A DNA stretch of 64,000 nt, taken from the NCBI RefSeq assembly GCF_000336775.1, contig NZ_AOLJ01000003.1:6559-70558 (forward strand). Direction: 5' to 3'. The stretch comes from Haloferax gibbonsii ATCC 33959. Lineage in GTDB: Archaea > Halobacteriota > Halobacteria > Halobacteriales > Haloferacaceae. Positions 26,525 to 35,922 of the stretch are shown here, in pieces; position 1 is the stretch's first letter; the number at the start of each line of letters is the position of its first letter. The position numbers were made by a program, and so were the translations under genes. A model generated the notes under the pieces. That model saw only the letters and a list, made by a program, of their open reading frames with translations. It ran no database searches and was not told where the DNA came from.

Positions 26525-27607
26525 ATGTCGAGCGCCAATAGCCGCGGTCTGAGCTTCGGCTGTCAAGTTGTCAGCTACGGAAACGTCGAGGAAACCATCG
26601 AGCGAGCGGTCCGAGCCGAGACGGCCGGGTTCGACACCGTCACCGTCCCGGACCACCTGTTTCACCCGACCGGCTCCGAGGAGTATCTGGTGGACCCGCC
26701 GTGGGAGGCGTTCTCCGTCCTCGGGGCGATAGCCCAGCGCACCGAGGAGGTGACCCTCATGCCCGGCGTCGCGGACTCGGTGCGCCGTCACCCGACCGAA
26801 CTCGCGCACGTCACGGCCACGCTCGACCGGATGACGGACGGCCGCGCCGGTCTCGGTATCGGGGCCGGCGAGGCGTTCAACTTCGCCCCGATTTCGGACA
26901 TCGACTGGGACGACCCGTACACCCGGTTCAGGGAGTGCGTCGCCGTCATCGACGGCCTGTGGAACTCGACGGTCGACGAGCCGTTCTCGTTCGCGGGCGA
27001 CTACTTCGACCTCGACGAGGCGCACATGGGGCTGAAGCCCGCACAGGAGCCGCGTCCGCCGCTCTGGATAGGCGGTTACGGCGAGAGCATGCGCGGCCTG
27101 ACGGGCGCGGTCGCCGACGGCTGGTTCCCGTGGATTTACTCGCCCGACGAGTACGCGGCCGACCTTCGGAAAGTCCTCGACGTGGCCGCGGACCGCGGCC
27201 GCGACCCCGACGCCATCGACCGCGCGGTCATGATCCCGACGACAGTCTCCGAGGACGGCGACGAGGCCCGTGCGGCCGGTATCGAGCGCAACCGCGTGAA
27301 CCTCGCGCTCCGACCGCCGCTCCTCGCCGACATGGGCTACGAGGACATCGCGGAGTCGACGCCCATCATGTGGCAGATGGCGTTCGACGAGGAACAGGAG
27401 CGTCAGCTGTCGGCGGCGGCCGAGCGCATCCCGGACGAGGCAGTCGACGACATCTGCGTCGCCGGCGACCCCGAGCGCGCCATCGAGCGAATCGAGGCGT
27501 TCCGCGACGCGGGCGTCGACAACCTCGTTCTCATCCCCGTCGGAGACTACGAGGAGACGATGCGGCACTACGAAAACGAGATTATTCCGTACTTCGGCGA
27601 GCGGTAG
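26525..27607 (+). CDS. LLM-class F420/flavin-dependent oxidoreductase
   Basis: This 360-residue luciferase-like TIM barrel includes GFDTVTVPDHLFHP (about 37-50), HPTELAHVTATLDRMTDGRAGLGIGAGE (conserved core; read in two parts HPTELAHVTATLDRM and TDGRAGLGIGAGE), and RPPLWIGGYGESM. Haloarchaeal members generally use coenzyme F420. The substrate is unknown; location after the GH4 gene implies it oxidises or reduces a sugar-derived intermediate. TATA-like CTATTTATT about 30 bases before the ATG suggests its own promoter. Confidence 0.88.
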   Translation: MSSANSRGLSFGCQVVSYGNVEETIERAVRAETAGFDTVTVPDHLFHPTGSEEYLVDPPWEAFSVLGAIAQRTEEVTLMPGVADSVRRHPTELAHVTATLDRMTDGRAGLGIGAGEAFNFAPISDIDWDDPYTRFRECVAVIDGLWNSTVDEPFSFAGDYFDLDEAHMGLKPAQEPRPPLWIGGYGESMRGLTGAVADGWFPWIYSPDEYAADLRKVLDVAADRGRDPDAIDRAVMIPTTVSEDGDEARAAGIERNRVNLALRPPLLADMGYEDIAESTPIMWQMAFDEEQERQLSAAAERIPDEAVDDICVAGDPERAIERIEAFRDAGVDNLVLIPVGDYEETMRHYENEIIPYFGER

Positions 27608-27663
27608 CGCGGCCGGGCGAATGGGTGCGCCGGTCGCCGACACCGGCCGATGCGGTCAGTCGG

Positions 27664-27909
27664 TCACTCCCGTGCGCCGTCGCTGACGCCGGGTTCCTGC
27701 CGGTTGTCGTCGTCGTCTCCTCTGCTCGCTTCGATTCGCGGCTCCACGCCGAACCGGTAGTACGCCGTCCAGACGGCCGCTACGACGGCGACGATGGCGA
27801 ACAGCGTCGGCGACCACTCCATGCCGAGCTGCTGGGCCAGCCACATTCCCGAGAGCATGACGCCGAGGACGAACACGAACACGGTCAGGTCGGCGGTTCG
27901 AAGATTCAT
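27664..27909 (-). CDS. Small two-span membrane protein
   Basis: This protein of 81 residues has two hydrophobic helices (about 8-27, 35-52) and an acidic Arg/Asp tail (EASRGDDDDNRQEPG). No family recognised. It is transcribed opposite to the monooxygenase gene and lies downstream of the ThuA gene on the same strand; possibly cotranscribed with it. Confidence 0.6.
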   Translation of the reverse strand: MNLRTADLTVFVFVLGVMLSGMWLAQQLGMEWSPTLFAIVAVVAAVWTAYYRFGVEPRIEASRGDDDDNRQEPGVSDGARE

Positions 27910-27969
27910 GTACCGACGTTCGGAACCGACCGGGATAAACGTTCACACGGCGACGCGCGAGCGCCTCGC

Positions 27970-28623
27970 TCAGTCGCGGACCAGCCAGCCGACGGCGTTG
28001 CGGAGCAGCCGCCGGTAGTCGTCGTTCTCGAAGGCCTCGGCGGTGTGTCCGAGCGACGCGTAACAGACTCGCCCCGCGCCGTACTCGCGGACCCACGCGA
28101 CCGGGTAGTCGGTCAGGTCGGGGTGGGCCATGCGCGCAAGTACGGTCACGTCGTCGTCAACGTCGACCTGATACGGCTCGTCGAACACCTCGAAGTCGCC
28201 GACGCCGTCGGTCACGGCGTGGTCGGAGACGATTTCGACGCCGAACGTCGATTGCTCGGGGTGGGTGAGGAAGTGGCCGCCGAGGAGGTCGCGGAGGTCG
28301 GGAAACGGCTCGTCGCGCTTGTCGAGGCCGCCGTCGCCGTCGTGGACGTTGATGAGGTCGGCGGCGCAGTGGAGGCCCAGATAGGCTCCGCCGTCGCGGA
28401 CGAACCCGAGGAGACCGTCTAACTGCTCGGGTGTCAGGGTGGCGTCCGTTAGGTAGTCCACGACGAGGTCGTAGCCTGTGAGGTCGGCGAGGGCGTCTTT
28501 GTCGGTCGTCGCGGTCACCTCGGCGGCGTCGCCGATGGCGGACTCGATGTGCGGTCGCATCTCCTCGAAGTCGTGGAACGAGAAGGTCGTCTCTCCGATG
28601 ACTAACGCGGACGGCTGCTGCAT
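27970..28623 (-). CDS. ThuA-domain protein 2
   Basis: This protein of 217 residues shows a ThuA pattern: ALVIGETTFSFHDFEEM at the start, YDLVVDYLTDATLTPEQ, GGAYLGLHCAADL with the fold's nucleophile-elbow region, and VAWVREYGAGRVCYASLGH near the end. The family is tied to sugar catabolism but has no agreed chemistry. It is the second ThuA in the window and is only distantly similar to the one at 16301. Adjacent to the CBM9-like gene on the same strand. Confidence 0.87.
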   Translation of the reverse strand: MQQPSALVIGETTFSFHDFEEMRPHIESAIGDAAEVTATTDKDALADLTGYDLVVDYLTDATLTPEQLDGLLGFVRDGGAYLGLHCAADLINVHDGDGGLDKRDEPFPDLRDLLGGHFLTHPEQSTFGVEIVSDHAVTDGVGDFEVFDEPYQVDVDDDVTVLARMAHPDLTDYPVAWVREYGAGRVCYASLGHTAEAFENDDYRRLLRNAVGWLVRD

Positions 28624-28716
28624 GGGCTGTCGTTCAGTTCCCGCGCGAAAAGTCGTTTCGGTGCCACCGCGGCTTGCTCGGCACGACCGGCCGGGGCACC
28701 CGCCCGAGGCGACCGC

Positions 28717-29400
28717 TCACTCGAACTCGATGCGCCCGAAGTACGCCGGCGAGTGGTACGTCGGCTCCGGCAGCTCGATGCGGTTCCACGTCCCCTTCTG
28801 CGCGTCGGGTAGACCGCTCCGGTAGAAGTTCCCGCGCCAGACCGTCCCCGAGTCGAGTTCGAGCGGGAGGTCGGTCAGCGACCGGAGCGTCGACCGCGGG
28901 AGCCGCGCCGCGAGCCACCACGAGTCGTCGTCCGGGGACGCGGTCTTCGTGGGGCCGGGGACGGACGTCTCCACCTCGACGGCCGCCGCGTCGGTCGGCG
29001 AGACGAGGTCGCGGCCGACGTCGCGCTCGCGCCAGTTCGGCTCCTGCCACGCGAGTTTGAACGTGCCGCAGCAGTTCGCCTCGAAGTTGAAGTACCGCCC
29101 CGGCGAGCCGTCCTCGGGCGGGGCCGGCGTGGCGAACAGTTCGACCGAACTGTCCTCGAACGTCGGTCCGTTCAGCTCCGTCACGTCGGCGGTTATCTCG
29201 TCGTCCTCGACGTGGAACTGCAGGTAGAGCGCCTCCGCGTCGAACAGCGCCCTGACCGTCGTCTCCGGACCGGGCTCGTCGCCCCACGCGTACTCGTCCA
29301 GTCGGGCGACGTTCGCCCGCTCCCACACCGTCCCGTCGACCGCACCGGTCAGCGGGACCGCTCTGTCCGCGTCGATGCGGCTGACTTCGTAGGTTCGCAT
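28717..29400 (-). CDS. CBM9-like carbohydrate-binding beta-sandwich protein
   Basis: This protein of 227 residues has no signal peptide. Its pattern (LYLQFHVEDDEITADV, DSSVELFATP, YFNFEANCCGTFKLAWQ, WWLAARLP, WRGNFYR) is that of the DOMON/CBM9-like fold found in family 9 carbohydrate-binding modules. Free-standing cytoplasmic versions are known in sugar loci but their role is unclear. The start at 29400 was chosen because MRTYEV begins the conserved domain. It is divergent from the UxaA operon. Confidence 0.8.
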   Translation of the reverse strand: MRTYEVSRIDADRAVPLTGAVDGTVWERANVARLDEYAWGDEPGPETTVRALFDAEALYLQFHVEDDEITADVTELNGPTFEDSSVELFATPAPPEDGSPGRYFNFEANCCGTFKLAWQEPNWRERDVGRDLVSPTDAAAVEVETSVPGPTKTASPDDDSWWLAARLPRSTLRSLTDLPLELDSGTVWRGNFYRSGLPDAQKGTWNRIELPEPTYHSPAYFGRIEFE

Positions 29401-29486
29401 ACGACTCACTCACTCGACCCGCCCGCAAGAGCGTTCCGCCCGCGCCCGACGAAACCACTTTGTCGGGCGCTACCGAATCGCGTGGT

Positions 29487-30677
29487 ATGAGACGAGAGTT
29501 CACCGGCTACCGCCGGGAGAGCGGCCGCATCGGGGTCAGAAACCACGTCGCCGTCCTTCCGACCTCGGTCGCGTCGTCCTGCGTCGCCCGCGGCATCGCG
29601 GCCGAGGCGGGGGCGTGGGCGCGCGCGACGCCGCACCAGATGGGGGCGAATCAACCGGACGAGGCGCGAGCGCAGACCGAGCGGGTGCTGGTCGGCGTCG
29701 GGCGCAACCCGAACGTCGGCGCGGCGCTCGTCGTCGAGTTCGGGACCGAGGACATCGACGCCGCCGACCTCGCGGACCGAATCGCCCGGGACGGTAAGCC
29801 GGTCGAGACGCTCTCGGTCCGCGAGGTCGGCGGGACGGCGGCGGCCCTCCAGCGCGGGCGAACCGCCCTCGACTCGCTGAACGAGGCGGCCGCGGACGCC
29901 CGCCACGAGTCGGCCGACGCGAGCGAACTCGTCGTCGGCGTCGAGTGCGGCGGGAGCGACGCCACCTCGGGCATCGCAGCCAACCCCGCCGTCGGCGACG
30001 CCTGCGACCGCCTCGTCGCGGCCGGGGGAACCGCCTCGTTCAGCGAGACGCCGGAGTTCATCGGCGCGGAGCACGTCCTCGCGGAGCGATGCGCCGACGA
30101 GGAGACCCGCCGCCGACTGCTCGACCGTGTCGAGCGCCGCGAGGCGACGGCCGACCTGATGGGCGTCGACCTCCGGGGCGCACAGCCCTCGCCCGGCAAT
30201 CAGGAGGGCGGCCTCACGACCATCGAGGAAAAGAGCCTCGGGGCGATTTCGAAGGGCGGGACGACCCCCGTGCGCGGCATCGTCGACTACGCCGAGCGCC
30301 TGCCGGTCGGCGGCGGCCTCGTTCTGATGGACACGCCGGGCTACGACGTGGAGAGCGTCGTCGGCAAGGTCGCCGGCGGGGCGCAGATTATCGTCTTCAC
30401 CACCGGGCGCGGGAGTACCACCGGCAACCCCGTCGCGCCCGTGGTGAAGGTCACGGGCAACCCCCGGACGTGGGAGCGCATGCGGTCGAACATGGACGTG
30501 AACGCCGGGGCGGTGGTCGAGGGTGACGCGACGATTTCCGAGGTTGGTGAGCGCATCTTCGACGAAGTGCTCGCCGTCGCCGACGGGAAGCGAACCGGGG
30601 CCGAGACGCGCCGGATGGAGGAGTTCGCCATCACGGAGATCCACCCGCGCGAACTCGCGGAGGTGCGGGGTAGATGA
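29487..30677 (+). CDS. UxaA-family dehydratase large subunit A, retains ECGGSD site
   Basis: This protein of 396 residues belongs to the altronate/galactarate dehydratase (UxaA/GarD) C-terminal family: GRIGVRNHVAVLPT at the start, PNVGAALVV, GVECGGSDATSGIAANPAVG (151-170), SETPEFIGAEHVL and GNPVAPVVKVTG. However, two conserved Cys segments are lost: HxxGC-Q reads HQMGANQ (50-56) and LGCE reads FGTED (85-89); only Cys32 remains of that set. It overlaps the small SAF-domain gene by four bases (ATGA), and that gene overlaps the paralogue downstream, so all three form one operon. It probably needs the paralogue to be active (inference). Confidence 0.9.
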   Translation: MRREFTGYRRESGRIGVRNHVAVLPTSVASSCVARGIAAEAGAWARATPHQMGANQPDEARAQTERVLVGVGRNPNVGAALVVEFGTEDIDAADLADRIARDGKPVETLSVREVGGTAAALQRGRTALDSLNEAAADARHESADASELVVGVECGGSDATSGIAANPAVGDACDRLVAAGGTASFSETPEFIGAEHVLAERCADEETRRRLLDRVERREATADLMGVDLRGAQPSPGNQEGGLTTIEEKSLGAISKGGTTPVRGIVDYAERLPVGGGLVLMDTPGYDVESVVGKVAGGAQIIVFTTGRGSTTGNPVAPVVKVTGNPRTWERMRSNMDVNAGAVVEGDATISEVGERIFDEVLAVADGKRTGAETRRMEEFAITEIHPRELAEVRGR

Positions 30678-30985
30678 AGGGCCGCGTCCTCGACGGGGCC
30701 GCTCTCGTGTTGGCCGACGGCGACAGCGTGGCGACGGCGCTCGAAGACCTCGACGCCGGGCGTGAGGTTCGCGACGGAGACCGCGCCGTGACGCTCGCAG
30801 ACGACGTTCCGTTCGGCCACAAGTTCGCCCTCGAACCGCTGTCCGCGGGCGAGACGGTCCGTAAGTACGGCGAGGTCATCGGGCGGACCACGGAGGCCGT
30901 CGCGGCCGGCGAGTGGGTCCACACGCACAACTGCGAGAGCACCCGCGGCCGCGGCGACGTGGCGGCGGCGGAGGTGGAGCGATGA
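30674..30985 (+). CDS. UxaA N-terminal (SAF-domain) small subunit
   Basis: This 103-residue protein corresponds to the N-terminal SAF domain of altronate/galactarate dehydratases, which is separate from the catalytic part here. DDVPFGHKFALEPLSAGETVRKYGEVIG and WVHTHNCES are diagnostic; the HTHN motif is conserved in the family. Start and stop overlap both neighbours by four bases, an unusually tight translational coupling that supports a stoichiometric complex. Confidence 0.92.
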   Translation: MKGRVLDGAALVLADGDSVATALEDLDAGREVRDGDRAVTLADDVPFGHKFALEPLSAGETVRKYGEVIGRTTEAVAAGEWVHTHNCESTRGRGDVAAAEVER

Positions 30986-32151
30986 CCCGGAATCCACACC
31001 CGGACCCCCGCCCAGTCACCACAGACTCGTTCGCGGGCTACCGTCGACCAGACGGCCACCTCGGAATCCGAAACCGGGTACTCGTCCTCCCGTCGGTCAT
31101 CTGCTCGCACGTCGTCGCCGAGGAGATAGCCGCCGGCTCGCCCGGTGCGGTGGCCGCGCCCCACGACCACGGCTGCGGGCAGTTGGGCGCGGACGCCGAG
31201 CAGACCGAACGGACGCTCGTCGGCCTCGCCGGGAACCCGAACGTCGCGGGTACGGTCGTCGTCGGTCTCGGCTGCGAGACGGTCCGGAGCGACGTCGTCG
31301 CCGCGGCGGTCGAAGAACGCGGGCTTCCGGTCCGCGAACTCACGATACAGGACGCCGGCGGGACCGACGCCTGCGTCGACCGCGGCACGGACGCCGTCGC
31401 CGACCTCCGGGAGTCGGCCGCCGCTCGGGGGACGGACGACTCGACCGCAACAGCCGACGAACCGGCGGCGACTCTCGGCGACCTCACGGTCGGCGTCGTC
31501 GTCGACGACCTCGCGGACTCGACCAGACGGCACGCCTACCCGCTCGTCGCCGAGTTGGTCGAGCGGGTCGCGTCAGCCGGCGGACGGGTCGTCGTCGCCG
31601 GCAACGAGCGGTTCGCCGCGCACCCCGAGGAGACCCGGTCGCTCGTCGGCGACGCGGCCGCCGACCGACTGCTCGACGCGGCCGGTCGCCCCGCGAGGGC
31701 GACGCGCGTCGGAACGGAGGCGGCGGCCCGAGGCTTTGCGGCCGCGACGGGATTCATCGGCGACGCGCCGGTCGCGGGTGTCGCGGCGTACGGCCAACGA
31801 GTCGATGAAGCTGACGCCGCCGATGCCGCCGCCGGCGCGGTGACGCTGCTCGACGCGCCCTCTCGGGTCGAGGAGGCCGCGACCGGTCTCGCCGCCGCGG
31901 GCGCGCACCTCGTTCTCCACGTCACCGGACAGGGAACGCCCGCCGGCCATCCCGTCGTTCCGGTGGTGAAACTCTCGGGCGACGCGGACACGCTCGCGGC
32001 CGTCCCCGACGATATCGACCTCGACGCCCGCGACGCCGACGCGGACGACCTCGAATCGCTCCTTCTCGGCGTCGCCGACGGCGACCGGACGTGCGCCGAG
32101 CGACACGGGCTCACGGAGTTCGCAATCGCCCGTGCCGGCCCGTCGACCTGA
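30982..32151 (+). CDS. UxaA-family dehydratase large subunit B, retains three cysteines
   Basis: This paralogue of the 29487 gene has 389 residues. It keeps GHLGIRNRVLVLPSVICS (Cys41), HDHGCGQ (Cys65) and GLGCE (Cys98), the three conserved cysteines, but where subunit A has ECGGSDATSGIAANP this protein has VVVDDLADSTRRHAYP (172-187), so that site is destroyed. The C-terminal GHPVVPVVKLSG region is kept. Each subunit therefore keeps what the other lost. The likely substrate class is altronate, galactarate or a related sugar acid; which is not visible. Confidence 0.88.
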   Translation: MTRNPHPDPRPVTTDSFAGYRRPDGHLGIRNRVLVLPSVICSHVVAEEIAAGSPGAVAAPHDHGCGQLGADAEQTERTLVGLAGNPNVAGTVVVGLGCETVRSDVVAAAVEERGLPVRELTIQDAGGTDACVDRGTDAVADLRESAAARGTDDSTATADEPAATLGDLTVGVVVDDLADSTRRHAYPLVAELVERVASAGGRVVVAGNERFAAHPEETRSLVGDAAADRLLDAAGRPARATRVGTEAAARGFAAATGFIGDAPVAGVAAYGQRVDEADAADAAAGAVTLLDAPSRVEEAATGLAAAGAHLVLHVTGQGTPAGHPVVPVVKLSGDADTLAAVPDDIDLDARDADADDLESLLLGVADGDRTCAERHGLTEFAIARAGPST

Positions 32152-32217
32152 CGGTCGTATCGAGTCCCACACCGCCGCCCTCGTCGCATCGTCTTCCGGC
32201 TCGCCAATCTTTATTGG

Positions 32218-33486
32218 GTGGTAGTGTCACACCCGGTCGTAGTGGTAGTCAATCAGCAGGCTCGACCAGCGGGTCGTGGACAGCGGAGCGCACTCGCACT
32301 CATCGGCATCTCTCGCGTCGCGTGTGGGTCGCTCTTCGGCACGGCGATGGCGCTCTACATCGGAGAACAGGGGTCGCCGTTCGCGGTGAGCCTCGCGTAC
32401 GCGGCGTTCTCCTTCGGACTGTTCGTGTTCGCCCCGGTCTGGGGCGCAATCGCCGACATCACGGGGCGGCGGCGGGCGATACTCATCGGGACCGCGTTCC
32501 TCTCGACGCTCGCCATCGTCCCGCTGACCGTGACAGCGTCGGTCCCGCTCCAAATCGTCTGTCGGGGCCTCTTCGCGGTGTTCACCGCCGGCTTCCAGTC
32601 GGTGATTCTCACCATCGTGAGCGAGTCGGGCGGCGAGTCGGAGCGCGGGCGGTCCATCGGTTTCTACAGCAGCGCCCGCTCTACCGGAGCCATCAGCGGT
32701 CGGCTGTTCGTCGGCTACCTCGTCGGCCTGCTCGTGCCGACCGACCTCTATCTCGTCGTCGTCGGCCTCGGCCTCGTGGCGACGCTCCTCACGCTCCGCA
32801 TCGCCGACCCGACGCCGCCGTCCGAAGAGACGCTGACCACGGGTCGACTCCTGGGGGAAGTCCGCGGGCGACTCCTCCCCGGCGGCGCGCGGCGGGAACT
32901 GTTCGAGCGGACCGGACTCGGCTGGCTGTACGTCGGTATCGTCCTCCGGAACATGACCGAGAAGGGCTTCATCTCGGTCGTCCCGGTGTTCCTCGTCGCC
33001 GACGTGGGGCTCTCGAACGTCGTCATGGGCGCCGTGCTCGCGGTCAGTCCCGCGGTCCGAGTCGTCTCGATGTACGGCTTCGGCCGCCTGAGCGACAGCA
33101 TCGGCCGGAAGAAGCTCATCGTGGGCGGACTCGCCGGCAGCGGCGTGCAGGCGCTCGTCGTCGTTCTCGCGCTCCTCCCCGACGGGCAACTCGCCCGCAT
33201 CGGTATCAGCAGCACCGCCTTCGTCGTCCACGCGGTCACGTTCTCGATGCTCACCGTGGGCACCATCGCCTTCGTCGCCGACGTGGCCCCCGTCGACCGC
33301 GAGTCGGAACTGATGGGGCTCCGGTCGACCGCCCGCGGCCTCGGCGGCGTCCTCGGACCGCTCCTCGTCGGCGTGCTCGCCACCCGGTTCGACTACGCCA
33401 CGGCGTTCGTCTGTACCAGCGTCCTCGCGTTCGTCGCCGCCGGGCTGGTCGGGCGGACGCTCACGGAGAGCTTCTCACCCGAGTGA
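32218..33486 (+). CDS. Major facilitator superfamily transporter
   Basis: This protein of about 422 residues has twelve predicted membrane spans and two MFS loop motifs: GAIADITGRRRAILIG between helices 2 and 3, and GRLSDSIGRKKLIVGG in the second half. It could be a sugar, sugar-acid or drug exporter; sequence alone does not decide. The start is GTG at 32218 or, more likely if leaderless, GTG at 32242, because a TATA-like CTTTATTG lies at 32206-32213. It follows the UxaA operon by 66 bases. Confidence 0.88.
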   Translation: MVVSHPVVVVVNQQARPAGRGQRSALALIGISRVACGSLFGTAMALYIGEQGSPFAVSLAYAAFSFGLFVFAPVWGAIADITGRRRAILIGTAFLSTLAIVPLTVTASVPLQIVCRGLFAVFTAGFQSVILTIVSESGGESERGRSIGFYSSARSTGAISGRLFVGYLVGLLVPTDLYLVVVGLGLVATLLTLRIADPTPPSEETLTTGRLLGEVRGRLLPGGARRELFERTGLGWLYVGIVLRNMTEKGFISVVPVFLVADVGLSNVVMGAVLAVSPAVRVVSMYGFGRLSDSIGRKKLIVGGLAGSGVQALVVVLALLPDGQLARIGISSTAFVVHAVTFSMLTVGTIAFVADVAPVDRESELMGLRSTARGLGGVLGPLLVGVLATRFDYATAFVCTSVLAFVAAGLVGRTLTESFSPE

Positions 33487-33613
33487 GCCGCGCCACACCG
33501 TACGACCGCCCGGCCGCGACCCCCGCTCGTAAACGCTTATCACGCCGCCCGCTGACGTTCCAGTCGATGACGCCTACAGTCACAGTCACGCTTTCGCCCG
33601 ACGGTGAGCGCCG

Positions 33614-34639
33614 ATGACCGAGACGCCGGTTCGGGTCGGCATCGTCGGCTGTGCGAGCATGGGGCGGTCCCACGCCGAAGCGCTCGCAGACACCGACGGT
33701 GCCGAACTCGTGGGCTGTGCGGACCACACCCCGGAGACCGCTCGTTCGTTCGGCGAGACGCACGGCTGTCCGTCGTACACCAGCCACGCGGACCTGTTCG
33801 CCGACGCCGCGCTCGACGCCGTCTGCGTCTGCACGCCCAACGGGGCCCACCGAGACATCGTCGTCGACGCCGCGGCGGCGGGCATCGACGTACTCTGCGA
33901 GAAACCGCTGGAAATCACGCCCGGCCGCGTCGACGACATGGTCGCCGCCTGCCGCGACGCCGGCGTCACCCTCGCTTGCATCCTTCAGCGACGGCTGTTT
34001 CCCACGATGCAGTTCGCCCGCGAGGTGGTCGGCGACGGTCGGCTCGGACGGCTCGTGTTCGCCGACGTGCGGGTGAAGTGGCACCGCGACCGGTCGTACT
34101 ACGACGACTCGTCGTGGCACGGCAGCGCGGACCTCGACGGCGGCGTCTTGTTCACGCAGGCGCTCCACGGTATCGACCTGCTCCAGTGGGTCGCCGGCGA
34201 CGTGTCACGGGTTGCCGGCACCGGCGACGCGCTGTATCACGACATCGAAGCTCCCGACACGGCCGCGCTCTCGCTGCGGTTCGAAGACGGCGCGCTCGGG
34301 CAGGTGTCGGCGACGACGGCGACGCGGCCCCAACAGCCCATCAGCCTCGAATTCAACGGGACGGAGGGAACGCTTCGCGTCACCGAGACGGGCGTCGAAC
34401 TGTTCGAGGTGAACGGGGAGAAACAGCCCGTCGACCTCCCCGACCCGCGCCCCGACGGCCCGCACGTCGCCCAGATACGTGACTTCGTCGAGGCCGTCTC
34501 CGCGGGCCGACCGCCGATGGTGCCGCCGGACGAGGCGAGAAAGGGAGTGGACATCATCTTCGCCGCCGAGCGCTCGGACAGTCGCGGCGAGTGGGTATCG
34601 GTGTCGTCGGTCGGCGACCTCCGCGACGCGGACGACTGA
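33614..34639 (+). CDS. Gfo/Idh/MocA-family oxidoreductase 2
   Basis: This protein of 341 residues has Rossmann VGIVGCASMGRSH (8-20) and EKP at 96-98. DLDGGVLFTQALHGIDLLQWVAG includes the conserved C-terminal His region. It follows the MFS gene by 127 bases and precedes another Gfo/Idh gene by 75 bases in the same direction. Substrate unknown; one of five family members in the locus, which suggests distinct sugars or steps. Confidence 0.9.
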   Translation: MTETPVRVGIVGCASMGRSHAEALADTDGAELVGCADHTPETARSFGETHGCPSYTSHADLFADAALDAVCVCTPNGAHRDIVVDAAAAGIDVLCEKPLEITPGRVDDMVAACRDAGVTLACILQRRLFPTMQFAREVVGDGRLGRLVFADVRVKWHRDRSYYDDSSWHGSADLDGGVLFTQALHGIDLLQWVAGDVSRVAGTGDALYHDIEAPDTAALSLRFEDGALGQVSATTATRPQQPISLEFNGTEGTLRVTETGVELFEVNGEKQPVDLPDPRPDGPHVAQIRDFVEAVSAGRPPMVPPDEARKGVDIIFAAERSDSRGEWVSVSSVGDLRDADD

Positions 34640-34714
34640 ATTCGCTGACGCACTTGACAACCGTCGCGCTCGCCCCGTCAACAACTATTAGGACTTCTCC
34701 CGCGTCGCCCCGGT

Positions 34715-35836
34715 ATGGAGAGTGTGACTCTCGGTATCATCGGTTGTGGAGCCATCAGCGACGTGTACTTCGAGGCGGGGAACCGCTTCGACGCCCTCGA
34801 CATCGTCGCCTGCGCCGACCTCGATGCGGACCGCGCGGAATCGAAGGCGGACGAGTACGGCGTCCCCCGCGTCCTCCCGACTGAGGACCTGCTCGCAGAC
34901 CCCGAAATCGACGTTGCGGTCGTGCTCACGCCGGCGGGAACCCACGGCGACCTCGTGTCCGCCGCCCTCCGAGCGGGCAAGCACGCCTACACAGAAAAGC
35001 CGCTCGCGGCGACCAAGGCCGAGGGCGAGGCGATTCTGGAGACCGCCGCCGAGCGCGGACTGACCGTCGGCGTCGCGCCCGACACCGTTCTCGGCACCGG
35101 TATCCAGACCTGTCGCGACCTCATCGACGAGGGCCGCATCGGCGACCCCGTCGGCGCGACGGCGTTCTGGTCGAACCACGGCCACGAGCACTGGCACCCG
35201 GACCCCGACGGCTTCTACGCGGAGGGCGGCGGCCCGCTTTTCGACATGGGGCCGTACTATCTCACGTCGCTCGTGACGCTCCTCGGCCCGATTCGGTCGG
35301 TCGCCGGGACCGCGAACACGCCGTTCGCAGAGCGCGAGATAACGAGCGAGCCGCGCCGCGGCGAGCGGATTCCGGTGTCGGTGCCGACCCACGAGACGGC
35401 CGTCGTGACCTTCGAGAACGGCGCGACGGGGACGCTTCTGACGAGTTTCGACGTGTGGGAGTCCGAACTACCGGGGTTCGAGATTTACGGGACCGAGGGG
35501 ACGCTGAGCGTCACCGACCCCAATCGGTTCGACGGGACGCCCCGCGTCCACCTCAGCGACGACGAAGACGGCGAGTGGCGAGAGATTTCCGTCGAGCGCG
35601 ACCACCCCGGCCAACAGCGCGGCCTCGGCCTCGTCGACCTCGCGTACTCGCTCGACTCCGACTGGGACCACCGGACCAGCGGCGACCTCGGGTTCCACGT
35701 CCTCGAAGCGATGGACGGCATCCGCGAGTCCGCCGAGGAGGGCGCGTACGTCGAACTCTCGGCGCAGTGCGGGCGTCCCCCGTCGGTTCCCGACGGCTTC
35801 CCGACTGAGGTCGGACCCGCGGGCGACGCGGAGTGA
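34715..35836 (+). CDS. Gfo/Idh/MocA-family oxidoreductase 3
   Basis: This protein of 373 residues has LGIIGCGAISDVYFEAG (6-22) and TEKP (93-96). AEGGGPLFDMGPYYLTSLVTLLGP is the conserved active-site segment; here Tyr replaces the usual His, seen as well in some family branches. An AT-rich stretch (AACAACTATTAGG, 34679-34691) about 25-35 bases before the ATG may hold a promoter. Last gene of its plus-strand run; convergent with the ABC ATPase genes. Confidence 0.9.
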   Translation: MESVTLGIIGCGAISDVYFEAGNRFDALDIVACADLDADRAESKADEYGVPRVLPTEDLLADPEIDVAVVLTPAGTHGDLVSAALRAGKHAYTEKPLAATKAEGEAILETAAERGLTVGVAPDTVLGTGIQTCRDLIDEGRIGDPVGATAFWSNHGHEHWHPDPDGFYAEGGGPLFDMGPYYLTSLVTLLGPIRSVAGTANTPFAEREITSEPRRGERIPVSVPTHETAVVTFENGATGTLLTSFDVWESELPGFEIYGTEGTLSVTDPNRFDGTPRVHLSDDEDGEWREISVERDHPGQQRGLGLVDLAYSLDSDWDHRTSGDLGFHVLEAMDGIRESAEEGAYVELSAQCGRPPSVPDGFPTEVGPAGDAE

Positions 35837-35844
35837 ATTCGGGA

Positions 35845-35922
35845 GTGAACGCAGGAATCGGTGCGGGAGCGAAAACAGGCATCGGTGCCGGTACCGGTTT
35901 CGGTGTTGGCGACGGCGTCTGA
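35845..35922 (+). repeat. Gly-rich low-complexity stretch between convergent genes
   Basis: Repeated GG(T/A)-type codons read in one frame as a Gly-Ile/Ala/Thr/Phe alternation after a GTG (26 codons). No start signal is convincing and no homologue is recognised; it may be the remnant of a longer coding tail or chance low complexity. Confidence 0.3.

Noticed and set aside
24923-27643. A 906-codon open frame on the minus strand opposite the GH4 and monooxygenase genes
   Set aside because: It is the antisense of two well-recognised genes; very high third-position GC suppresses stop codons, and the translation is Arg/Val-rich with no domain.
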